Positions 22,855 to 33,864 of a stretch of DNA of 64,000 bases are shown here, in pieces (within the stretch, counting starts at the first letter, position 1; each line of letters starts with the position of its first letter). Below the pieces are notes generated by a model. That model was not told the DNA's origin, made no database searches, and saw only the letters and a list, made by a program, of their open reading frames with translations. Made by a program: the position numbers and the translations under genes. Location: NCBI GenBank assembly GCA_001972305.1, contig BDDD01000018.1, positions 310,001-374,000 on the forward strand, given 5' to 3'. The DNA comes from Cephalotus follicularis. Its lineage: Eukaryota > Streptophyta > Magnoliopsida > Oxalidales > Cephalotaceae.

Positions 22855-25800
22855 TGTAATATCCCGTTTTTTTCGTATAGAATTTTTGGGCTTTTTGATC
22901 TGTTTCGTTTGGGCTGTTTATTTTATTTTGGTTTGTGGACTGCCCATTTTTCGGTTTGTTTTGCTTTTGGCTAGGCTAAGCGGGTTTTGGCCTTAGCCTA
23001 GTGAGTTTTGATATTAAGTCCATGAATAAATAAAATAATTTTGGCTTTTTATTTATTTGTTAAAAAACCATTTCTGCATTTTTAAAAATCAAAAACCCTA
23101 ATTTTACATTAAAATTTCTCTTCTCTCCCACACACTCTCTCTCTCCCGCCACCCTCTCTCCCTCTCCCTCTCTCTCCTTCAGCCGCTGTCACTGGCGTCG
23201 GTACCGATATGGCACCGGCGAAGGCACTGGTCAAAGCCCCATAGCCTCGTGAGTCCACCGGACCCAACCCATGCACTGGCCAACGGCCCAATCGGCGTGC
23301 GCGACGTCTTCTCTCCCCGCCACTGTCGAACGCCATAGCTTCGTCTCCGGTGATCGTCACGACAAGACAATCACATATTCGGCATCCTGACGTCGAGAGG
23401 AAGCGAACCCGACCAGCCTCGACCCTTGGCCACGCCAGAAAAGTTGATCGGCGCAAAGTCAACAGCAGTCAAATGTCTTCGTTCCGGCCAAATACGGCGG
23501 CGTTGTGACAAACGCGCCCTGGATATGTGATCCTTGGCCTCAAATGCTCCAGATCGGCCCTTTTCAGCGTCTGACCGGCGACGCGTGACATACACGCGCC
23601 GACCAACGGCGATGCGTCAGCCCACGCGAGACAGTCTCCGGCGACACATTTTTGACAGTTTCCAACTCCGCTCTTTGCATAGGTGTGATTCGTTCCAGCT
23701 CTGCGATGTGATTATGGCTCTGTTATCTGTTACGTCTGCTTTCGGTAAACTCTGAACCCTACTCTGTTAAATTCTGTTTTCGGTTGAATTATGTATTTAT
23801 GTAATCGTTTTACGATATTATGAGCTGAACTAGTATTATGATTCAAAATTTGATGAATTGGACAACTTGGACTTACCTTAGTGAATTCGAAATTATGTTT
23901 AGATGTGGTTTCTGCAAATTGGATATATTAAACCTATTGTTATCTTATATGGTCATGATTAGTGTACAATGACCCATGAGTCGGGGTCTGATTTTATTTG
24001 AAGTCCTTATGAGAACGATTTTATTTCTATTAGATATTTACAACAACTGATGAGCGGTCTAGAGAAGTCTTGATATATATTCTTGAGGTTCTTTTGGTGA
24101 TCGCATGATGTACGGATTCTATCGTTCTTTGGCTATCTGATTTTATTGAAACATTCCAGTTTCACATTTATGATTAATGTACGGATTCTTCTTTCGTTCT
24201 TGGATACTACCTTCGATTTTATTTGAATAAAGTCAATTTTACTGTTTAATGATTATGTACGGATAACTCTTTCTTTGATATCCTCCTACTGGTTTGTTAA
24301 AGAATAAATTTCAGCTTTATCTTTCATTATTGTACGGATTATCTTTGCTTTGGATTTCTCTGTCGGTTTTATTGAAATAAAGTCGGTTATGTTTTCTTTT
24401 GTACGGATGTCCTTCTTCCTTGGCTATCCTTCTGATTTTATTTGAGATAATTTCAGATTCTGTATTTGGTATGTATTTCCTTTCCTTGGTTTCTCTATCA
24501 GTTTTATTAAAATGAATTTAGTTTTACTTTTGTGAATGGGGTACGGATATTCTGCTCTTTGCTACTCTCTTCGATTTTAGCGAAATAAAATCAGTTTTGG
24601 ACATCTGAATTATTTCAAATGAATTCAGTTTTATGATATGTTTTATTTGGCTTTATGAACTAAATATATTTTGCATGCCTCAAAATGAAGTTAGTTTGAT
24701 ATTTTGCGAAAACGATTATTTATGGCTTTATAAATTCAGCTGTGATATATCTCTTTATTGTTAAAATAAAAGAGTTGTCTTTTGATTATGAAAGTATGCG
24801 TTATGTGAAACTATATCGTTGAGAACGATTTATGATCATGTTTTGGGAAACCTTTCTATGTGTTTTAATTGATTTGATGAAATCAAAGTTTTTGAAATGG
24901 TGAAATACTGAGCATTTGTAACCACCTATGGGGGTACCATAGGCATGTTGTGGGCCTGGCACGGGGGCATGACACTTTTCGTAACGGTGTGATTAGTTTA
25001 TGGCGTCTCTCTGGGATATCCTTGGATAGGATTTGTGATAGAGGCGTATGGATTGATCCTAGTTATATGATTTGGGATATGTTATGATATGGGAATTGTA
25101 CGTGTAGTGCCGTACACTGCAATTCTATTTGGCAATGTGGAATTAGCTACTCCCTTGCTATTTGTATTTCGATATGTGATATGTTATGTGGCTCAGTATG
25201 GAACTTATGTTTTGAAAGGTTTCGTGTATGTTTTGAAAGTTATGGATTTGGTTTTTATGAAAGTTCATATGTGACTTCAAAGAATGTTTAAACTGATATA
25301 TTGCTTAAGATTTCTGTTTGGAGTTAACTTTGAAATCTTACTGCTTTCAAATTATCGTTTATCGTTTGATGTTTTGTTTTGTTCTTAAATATGTTTGTTT
25401 TATGCTATTCAGAAACTGTTTTCTTTTGTTCCGTAAATTGTTCTATTCTGTTTCGTAAAGTGTTTCCTTTCGTAAAATGTTTTGTATCGTATCGTGTTTG
25501 TTTCAGATACTGTATTGAGCATAATATTGTTTTGTTTCGGATACTGTTTCGTTTTTGTAGACTGGTTTATTTCGGATACAGTTTTGTTTCGTTCTGTTAT
25601 GATTCGTAAATGATCTGTTATGATTCGTAACTATTATGTTTTGTTTCGTAAACTGTTTTATTTTGATTCGTATCTGTTTTGATTTGTATTTATGTTGTTT
25701 CATAATTGATTTGTTTCATAAATTGTTCATAAACTGTTTTATGATTCTATATCCGTACTGAGGTTTGCTCAGCCGCGTTTTTTTGTTTTCCATGCGACAG

Positions 25801-25921
25801 GTTTTCAGGGGCAGCATGGGCAAGTGTGATGAGAGAGTTATCCTATGTCAGAGGATCATCTAGGAGTTTGATCCGGTTATGTTTTTAGTAGTGTTATGGT
25901 CGTGTATTCGGGGGTGTTACA
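22855..25921 (+). repeat. Element D, 5' LTR
   Basis: Begins TGTAATATCCCG and ends GGGGGTGTTACA. It is 3067 bp, 308 bp shorter than its partner. Most of the difference is a deletion just before the 3' end (from CGTGTAT to TCGGGGGTG); a further part is a missing GTACGGATT repeat unit. C/T-rich and CG-rich sequence at 23120-23650 gives long open frames but no recognisable protein. Near 25430-25760 GTTTCGTAA-type short repeats dominate. Confidence 0.92.
24110..24620. repeat. GTACGGATT tandem repeat in D LTRs
   Basis: Six to seven diverged units of about 65-80 bp start with TGTACGGAT and continue through TTTGGCTAT and TGATTTTATTGAAA. The 3' LTR carries one extra unit near 29090-29160, so the array has changed length since insertion. 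Confidence 0.8.
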
Positions 25922-25925
25922 GTTA

Positions 25926-25936
25926 TGGTATCAGAG
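25926..25936 (+). promoter_or_regulatory. Primer-binding site of element D
   Basis: TGGTATCAGAG lies four bases after the 5' LTR end, complementary to initiator-methionine tRNA. Confidence 0.92.
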
Positions 25937-26094
25937 AATAGGTTTTTCTTTCCTTAGAAGACCTATCTAGGTTTGACCTGTGAGATGCGTAGACATTTGG
26001 GTTAGGGCTATTCCTTAAGAGTCGTTTCGATATGTCCTTTGTATTCCAGTTTTCTGTCTCTCTTTGTTTTACTCCGTTTTGGTTTTGTTTCTTG

Positions 26095-26187
26095 ATGACA
26101 CGAAGAGTCAGACGACTAAGGAATGTTAATCCGGAAGCTGAGTCAGCTGTTTCACAAGAGGATGCATGGTATGAGCCAACTGTATAG
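26095..26187 (+). pseudogene. Gag N-terminal vestige of element D
   Basis: A 30-codon open frame starts MTRRVRRLRNVNPEAESA, runs to DAWYEP and stops at TAG. Position after the PBS and the Arg-rich, Asn-Pro-containing start resemble gypsy gag N-termini. It suggests that D derives from a coding gypsy element by loss of gag-pol while keeping the packaging leader. It is too short to form a capsid. Confidence 0.55.
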
Positions 26188-26284
26188 CGATTAAAAGACC
26201 AACCGAATGAGCCGTAATGCTAAGCGATCGATCGAATGGGCCGAAAGGCATAAGAGTTGTCTGAATAGCTTCCGTATCGAACAG

Positions 26285-26560
26285 TGATTGATTGAGATAG
26301 AATATGAATGGTCATTGTGAATGGATAGGGAATGGATGGCTAGTGTATCGTTATCGATCCCATCGTATAGTTAAGGACCGTTATTGAACAGATAGTGATC
26401 GTAAGTACCGTTGTTAAACGAACAGTGATCGTGCGACCCGTTATCGAATGAACAGTGATCGAATGGACCGTTACTGATCAGACAGTGATCGAATGGGTCG
26501 TTACTGAACGGTTAGTGATCGGATAGACTGTTATTGAATGGGTGGGCATTGCATGGATGC
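26285..26560. repeat. 29-bp tandem array in the interior of D
   Basis: Eight to nine units of about 29 bp with the consensus AGTGATCGAATGG[A/G]CCGTT followed by A[T/C]TGAACGA. The array lies right after the gag vestige. The homologous C interior at 58400-58561 ends just before this array would begin. Confidence 0.82.
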
Positions 26561-26569
26561 TCAAAATAG

Positions 26570-27753
26570 TTTGTGAATGAACCGATGTGACAGTTAACTA
26601 TTTATATATACTGATATGAGACAGTATCTGTATTTAGTCAACCCTTCGACTTCAACTACATATGGAGTTTACCTCTAGATTCCTAGTAGAGTGCTACATG
26701 ACTATGAATCATAAACGAATATGGATTGTAATTGGATATGGACCGTAAACGGAGATGAAATGTAATAGATATAGCACGGTCATGGATTGGTATGGGACAA
26801 AAGGCTTTGGGTGATAGTATATGGTGGAGTTACTGATGATAGATTATGTTATGGCTTATATGGATATGATATGACATTGTTCACATCTTTTTATGCTAGG
26901 TATACATCTCACGTGATCAATATTATATATATCTGCTACACCTCTACACACATTCACTACTTATGATCATGTATATGGATTTGTTTATATGGTTTGTGAA
27001 GAGTACCTTTTGTTTATAAACTAAATTGTATAGATTTATGAGACTTGTTATGTATAAGAGATAACTTAAGAGATATGTTTATTTAGTTATCGACCTGCCG
27101 ACATGTGGCAGTGCTTATGAAATATGTGTGTTGATGTATTGGATATGCATGAGTTCATACTTGAGAGATTGGAATGATGATTCGGACTTAAATTTTGGTT
27201 TACTGAGGGCTAAGCCTATTTATAACTGATTGTTCCTCCTTCGGGAGTGTGGATATAAATTGTGTTTTCTTTACAGGGGGCATAGGTCCGATAAACGAAT
27301 ACTACTTGCCCAATTTTCGGGAGATTATAAGAGTTAGAATGTACTCAATTGATTATTTCTTTGACATGATTGTCTTTTGGATGCTTATGATATTATTGGA
27401 TATGATCAAGCTCATCTTTTAGAGTATTGAAAGGATTGTCTTTCGCGTGCAAATGATATATTTGATTTAGTTGTGATGTAGTCTGGTGCGGGTTGAACCC
27501 CAGCATATAGATTATGATGAGATATGAGAGTTGATCTCCAAACATATAAACTGTGGCTTATCAGGTGGTATGGAGTCCGATAAACGAATACATCATGCCC
27601 GATTTTTGGGAAATCCTAAGGGTATGGTTTTTAATGGTTATCCATACTTCTTTTACATATGGTTTGAGGTTTTCGCTGATACGATATGGTGTGTGCCGTA
27701 GGAATAATCTGTTTGCTTCAGGTTAGTAGTTGTTTAGATTTCGGGACGAAATC
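26570..27753 (+). mobile_element. Element D interior, 3' part
   Basis: Non-coding. 26570-26890 is the inverted counterpart of C at 58177-58561 plus 31155-31233, and 27080-27690 that of 22060-22720. It carries two copies of the module CCGATAAACGAATAC with a nearby CCCGATTTTTGGG or CCCAATTTTCGGG inverted repeat (near 27290 and 27575). Confidence 0.75.
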
Positions 27754-27774
27754 TTTTTTTAAGGGGGGTGGAGA
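27754..27774 (+). promoter_or_regulatory. Polypurine tract of element D
   Basis: A T-run followed by AAGGGGGGTGGAGA directly precedes the TG of the 3' LTR. Confidence 0.88.
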
Positions 27775-30700
27775 TGTAATATCCCGTTTTTTTCGTATAG
27801 AATTTTCGGGCTTTTTGATCTGTTTCGTTTGGGCTGTTTATTTTATTTCGGTTTGTGGACTGCCCATTTTTCGGTTTGTTTTGCTTTTGGCTAGGCTAAG
27901 CGGGTTTTGGCCTTAGCCTAGTGAGTTTTGATATTAAGTCCATTAATAAATAAAATAATTTTGGCTTTTTATTTATTTGTTAAAAAACCATTTCTGCATT
28001 TTTAAAAATCAAAAACCCTAATTTTACATTAAAATTTCTCTTCTCTCCCACACACACTCTCTCTCTCGCCACCCTCTCGCCCACTCTCTCTCCTTCAGCC
28101 GCTGTCACCAGCGTCGGTACCGATATGCCACCGGCGAAGGCACCGGTCGAACCCCCACAGCCTCCTGTGTCCACCGGACCCAACCCCTACACTAGCCAAC
28201 TGCCCAATCGGCGTGCGCGACGTCTTCTCTCCCCGCCACTGTCGAACGCCATAGCTCCGTCCCCGGTGATCGTCACGACAAGACAATCACATATTCAACA
28301 TCCTGGCGTCGAGAGGAAGCGAACCCGGCCAGCCCCGACCCTTGGCGATACCGGAAAAGCAGATCGGAGCAAAGTCAACCACGGTCAAATGTCTTCATTC
28401 CGGCCAAATACGGCAGCGTTGTGGCAAACGCGCCCTGGATATGTGATCCCCAGCCTCAAACGCTCCAGATCGGCCCTTTTCATCGTCTGATCGGTGACGC
28501 GTGACATACACGCGCCGGCCAGCGGCGGCGCTTGAGCCCACGCGCGGCAGTCTCCGGCGACACGTTTTTGATAGTTTCCGACTCCGCTCTCCGCATAGGT
28601 GTGATCCGTTCCAGTTCCACGATGTGATTATGGCTCTGTTATCTGTTCCATATACTTTCGGTAAACTCTGAACCCTACTCCGTTAAATTCTGTTTTCGGT
28701 TGAATTTTGTATTTATGTAATCGTTTTATGATATTATGAGCTGAACTAGTATTATGATTTGAAATTGGATGAATTTGACAACTTGGACTTACCTTAGTGA
28801 ATTCGAAATTATGTTTAGATGTGGTTTCTGCAAATTGGATGTATTCAACCTATTGTTATCTTATATGGCCATGATTAGTGTACAATGACCCATGAGTCGA
28901 GGTCTGATTTTTCAAGACCTTATGAGAACGATTTTATTTCTGTTAGATATTTGCAACAACCGATGAGCGGTCTAGAGAAGTCTCGATATATATTCTTGAG
29001 GTTGTTTTGGTGATCACATGAGGTACGGATTCTATCGTTCTTTGGCTATCTAATTTTATTGAAACAATCCAGTTTCACTTTTATGATTGATGTACGGATT
29101 CTATCGTTCTTTGGCTATCTGATTTTATTGAAACAATCCAGTTTCACTTTTATGATTAATGTACGGATTATTCTTTCGTTCTTGGATACTCCCTTCGAGT
29201 TTATTTGAATAAAGTCAATTTTACTGTTTAATGATTATGTACGGATAACTCTTTCTTTGATATCCTCCTACTGGTTTGTTAAATAATAAATTTCAGCTTT
29301 ATCTTTCATTATTGTACGGATTATCTTTGCTTTTGAGTTCTCTGTCGGTTTTATTGAAATAAAGTCGGTTATGTTTTCTTTTGTACGGATGTCCTTCTTC
29401 CTTGGCTATCATTCTGATTTTATTTGAGATAATTTCAGATTCTGTATTTGGTATGTATTTCCTTTCCTTGGTTTCTCTATCTGTTTTATTAAAATGAATT
29501 CAGTTTTACTTTTGTGAATGGGGTACGGATATTCTACTCTTTGCTACTCTCTTCGATTTTAGCGAAATAAAATCAGTTTTGGACATCTGAATTATTTGAA
29601 ATGAATTCAGTTTTATGATATGTTTTATTTGGCTTTATGAACTAAGTATATTTTGCATGCCTCAAAATGAAGTCAGTTTGATATTTTGCGACAATGAATA
29701 TTTCTGGCTTTATAAATTCAGCTGTGTTATGTCTCTTTATTGTGGAAATAAAATAGTTGCCTTTTGATTATGAAAGTATGCGTTATGTGAAACTACATCG
29801 TTGAGAACGATTTATGATTATGTTTTGGGAAACCTTTCTATGTGTTTTAATTGATTTGATGAAATGAATGTTTTTGAAATGGTGAAATACTGAGCATTTG
29901 TAACCACCTATGGGGGTACCATAGGCATGTTGTGGGCCTGGCACGGGGGCATGACACTTTCCGTAACGGTGTGATTAGTTTACGGCGTCTCTCTAGGATA
30001 TCCTTGGATAGGATTTCTGATAGAGGCGTATGGATCGATCCTAGTTATATGATTTGGGATATGTTATGATATGGGAATTGTACATGTAGTGCCGTACACT
30101 GCAATTCTATTTGGCAATGTGGAATTTGCTACTCCCTTGCTATATGTGTTTCGATATGTGATATGTTATGTGACTCAGTATGGAACTTATGTTTTGAAAG
30201 GTTTCGTGTATGTTTTGAAAGTTATGGATTTGGTTTTTATGAAAGTTCATATGTGACTTCAAAGAATGTTTAAACTGATATATTGCTTAAGATTTCTGTT
30301 TGGAGTTAACTTTGAAATCTTACTGCTTTCGAATTATCGTTTATCGTTTAATGTTTTGTTTTGTTCTGAAATCTGTTTGTTTTATACTATTCAGAAACTG
30401 TTTTCTTTTATTCCGTAAATTGTTCTATTCTGTTTCGTAAAGTGTTTCGTTTCGTAAAATGTTTTGTATCGTATCGTGTTTATTTCAGATGCTGTATTGA
30501 GCATGATATTGTTTTGTTTCAGATACTGTTTCGTTTTGGTAAACTGTTTTATTTCGGATACAGTTTTGTTTCGTTCTGTTATGATTCGTAACTGATCTGT
30601 TATAATTCGTAACTGTTCTGTTTTGTTTCGTAAATCGTTCTGTTTTGATTCGTATATGTTTTGATTCGTATATGTTTTGATTCGTATTTATGTTGTTTCG

Positions 30701-31149
30701 TAATTGATTTGTTTCATAAACTGTTCATAAACTGTTTTATGATTCTATATCCGTACTGAGGTTTGCTCAGCTGCGTTTTTTTTTGTTTTCCATGCGGCAG
30801 GTTTTCAGGGGCAGCATGGGGAAGTGTGATGAGAGAGTTACCCTATGTCAGAGGATCATCTAGGAGTTTGGTCCAATCATGTTTTTAGTAGTGTTATGGT
30901 CGTGTATAGGCCAGTTATCTAAACAATATTGTGATTTTTGGATTATGACATCTTGGGTTATGATAAAGTTTTCAGATTATGTATCAGATTCAGTTTATGT
31001 TTCATGATTATACATGTTTTCAAATTTTTAGAACCACCACGTATTGATGATGATTAAGATTAAGATCTTTGATATGTTTTAGTTCAGTTTTGTGTGACAC
31101 ACCGATCCCAAATCGGGAGTGATCCCGGTACTGAATCGGGGGTGTTACA
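27775..31149 (+). repeat. Element D, 3' LTR
   Basis: Longer copy (3375 bp), closely matching the 5' LTR. It keeps about 235 bp near its end (30905-31140) that the 5' LTR has lost, including a GTGTGACACACCGATCCC segment, and ends TCGGGGGTGTTACA. Confidence 0.92.
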
Positions 31150-31154
31150 ATACA

Positions 31155-31233
31155 TATACAATGAACTTGTGCAGCGGTGTAGCAGACATATATATAATAT
31201 CGATCATGCGAGATGCATACATAGCATAAAAGA
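31155..31233 (-). mobile_element. Sliver of element C interior between D and H
   Basis: These 79 bp match the reverse complement of D's interior near 26880-26950 (GTAGCAGA, TATATATAATAT, AGCATAAAAGA). They show that D and H are independent insertions in the same host element. The last five bases, AAAGA, are the TSD of H. Confidence 0.85.
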
Positions 31234-31394
31234 TGAATTGACTGGAATTTTCGTTGAAGTTATTGTTTATGGAAATGTGCTTGCTCTAAGTCTTGTTTGT
31301 TATGGAGTATGTTGTTTTGCATTGGATGATTTTTTTGCATCATGTTTTGTGTGTTTGGTATCATGTGTTGTGTTGAAGGCATCAATTGCCAGGA

Positions 31395-31760
31395 TTAAAG
31401 CGTCGACAGTCTAGTTTAAAGCGTCAACAGTTAACCTTAACCGTCGAATGGATGCCTCAAAGAGTTGACTAAATTCCTAGATGCCAAGACAAATTAGCTT
31501 AAGCGCCGATGATTTATTAAAGTGGCAACGCTTAAGTAGTAAACCAATGGCGCTTGTACCCCTTCCAATGACGGTTTAAACCAGTACGTTTTCATCTTTG
31601 GCAACACCTTCAACTGACGCCGCTTATCAGAAAGCAGCAGCGCTTTCAAATCAAGCGTCAACACTTCCAGTTCAAACAACGACGCTTTAAGAACAAATGT
31701 AATTTGTCCTTTGACGAAACCATTAAGCGGCGACGCTTCAATTCAAAGCGTCGGCGCTTT
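31395..31760. repeat. GCGTCGACG-type motif cluster in LTR H
   Basis: About fourteen copies of AAGCGTCGACGCTT relatives (AAAGCGTCGACAG, AAGCGTCAACACTT, AAGCGGCGACGCTT, AAAGCGTCGGCGCTTT). The 3' LTR has the same cluster at 50055-50440 with point differences. It lies upstream of the TATA-like box, in U3. Confidence 0.78.
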
Positions 31761-31998
31761 GCCCGGCAGATCAGTTGCAGAATCTAGCTTTTTTTTCTAT
31801 TTGTGAATTAATTATTATAATTAAGGGACACATGTCAAGCCAGGGAGTGAGGAATTCAGATATTTTATCCTAATGACAAGATTAGAATGATGAAAAGTGA
31901 CAAGTGTCATCAATTTGAAGATAGAAAATATCATCACATGGGTAATAGGTGGCATGATGACTCACATGGGGAAACTTGCCCCCCAAGTTTTAATCCTC

Positions 31999-32007
31999 CT
32001 ATGAATA
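31999..32007 (+). promoter_or_regulatory. TATA-like box of the H 5' LTR, mutated
   Basis: Reads CTATGAATA where the 3' LTR has CTATAAATA (50677-50685). Both lie about 765 bp from the LTR start, downstream of the motif cluster and shortly before a GTGTGTAGATAT segment, as expected for a promoter at the U3/R border. Confidence 0.5.
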
Positions 32008-32929
32008 TGTGTGTAGATATTACCTGAAAATAGTTGGTTTCTACTGAGTTTTGCTAAGATAATTCAGTAAAGATAAGGAGGAAGGAGATTAAATCAAAGT
32101 AAGGAAAATCCTACTCTTCTATGCTAAAGTATTCCTCTGTTTTACTTCTAATATTTTGTAGCAACTTCTTTGAATCATATCTTTCTCATTTCTTGTCACA
32201 CCCCATTTCCCAACCAACATATAAAGTGGTGGCAATTAACATATAAATCCGGCTTATACAAAATACCATAAAATTTAAAACTTTCCATAACCATTAACAA
32301 CTTGCGGAAGCATATAAAATAAGTCGAATCATAACATAGCATGCATCCCATACTACATGCTACAACAGAAAACATCATCACAGTTAACTGCCCTCAAACG
32401 GAGCGTGAACAATAACCATCAGTACCTCAATACATTTATTACAACAATTCATATTACAATATTCCATAAACATTCCTCAAAGTAAACATCATAAAACTCC
32501 ACATCGCTCCTCGGAGCCCAACAGCAGCCAACAGCTGCATCAACCTGAAACACACAGCAGTTGTAGGGGGGTTAGCCTTTGTCCTCACTCGGGAAAACCA
32601 TAAAAGCGATCCAGGGTCAAGGATAAAACATGTCATGATATGAATGCACAATGATGCAGTACATACTATATCTCGATGCATATATATATATATATATATA
32701 CCACGACCACTCGGTCACAGGCCACAATGTCACAACACGTCCACAATACACGGTTCACCATATAATAACGGCACAACGGCCAACAATATCTCAGGCCTCT
32801 AAGGACCCAACACTACACAATAACGATCAGCCATATCCCAAAGGAAACAATCAGGCATGTCAAGGCAGACATTCAATCACTCAATAGCAAACAATTGTCC
32901 CGACACAGGCACGACGGCGTGGACAACAC

Positions 32930-33170
32930 TCGGAACTCACTACCATACAAGCACGGTGGCGAGTACCAACACTTCCCCGCTAACGGCAACACTCACGATA
33001 CTAGCACGGTGGCTAAGTACCAACAATTACCCCGCTAGCGGCAACACTCAAACACAATCAATACAATAACATCCACGTTACTAGCACGACGGCTAAGTAA
33101 CAACAATCAATCAGTCAAAACACGATAACGATACTAGCACGACGGCTAAGTACCAACACTCAACACAGTC
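32930..33170. repeat. TAGCACGGTGGCTA repeats in solo LTR S
   Basis: Four to five units of about 50-60 bp include [A/T]AGCACG[G/A][T/C]GGC[T/G]A-AGTACCAACA followed by CCCCGCTAACGGCAACACTCA. The core TAGC-N6-GCTA is an inverted repeat. LTR A has two related units near 4825-4875. Confidence 0.75.
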
Positions 33171-33864
33171 ACAATATCAGTGCAATCACAGCACGTACAA
33201 ATCCACTCAAGTAGTTTATAAAATAAATACTTGATCAAAACATCTCGTTCCCAAAACGGTTAAAGTATAAATACTTGCGACATATATCTATTTGTCAAAA
33301 CATATATATAACACTTCATTTCCCAAGTAAGTTATGATTCATAAAATACTTGCAACAATACGGTTCTCTTTAAACATTTCAAGTAATTTATAGATATAAA
33401 CACTTGCAACATATATATTTGTCAAAATATATATAACGATCATTTTCCCAAAACTCAAGTATCAAAATACTTGTAACAATACACTTTCGTAAAACCTGGT
33501 TATTTGAACTACATTCAAATACCTCAGAAATACATATTTGTATATCAGTTTCGCAATCTCTCGAAAGCCATTTTCACATTCCTTTTGGAAACCATTTTCC
33601 AAATACTAATGATTTTAATAAACCATTAACCAAACACATTTTCACAAGGTTTTGGAAGCTACTTTTACAATCCTTTGAGAATATGTATATATCTCAAAAC
33701 GTACATTTCACATAAGTAATGATTTATGTAAATCACATTTGCACTTCAAAGAAGGGTTAAAACGTTTCACAATCCTCAACGACCAACTTGAAATACAATT
33801 TAACACAGTACAATATGCACACATATGCTCACAATGCAAGACGGTTCCATCAATCGGTCGTTTC

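Larger units (their letters stand above)
22855..31149 (+). mobile_element. Non-autonomous LTR retrotransposon D (LARD type)
   Basis: A complete element: two LTRs in the same orientation (22855-25921 and 27775-31149), a PBS after the first, a PPT before the second, and TSD ATACA at 22850-22854 and 31150-31154. The interior is about 1.85 kb and encodes only a 30-residue gag-like start. It would depend on proteins from an autonomous relative. It is inserted, inverted, in the interior of related element C. Confidence 0.93.

Noticed and set aside
23109..23595. Overlapping open frames of 60-120 codons, Arg/Gly-rich, repeated at 27980-28490
   Set aside because: They lie in a C+G-rich part of both LTRs of element D, are open in several frames at once, differ between the two LTRs and show no domain. 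Base composition explains them.
32681..32700. (TA)10 run as a promoter TATA box of solo LTR S
   Set aside because: It is a simple microsatellite, on the wrong side of the LTR relative to the CAGTCGGCTG array to be its core promoter with any confidence.
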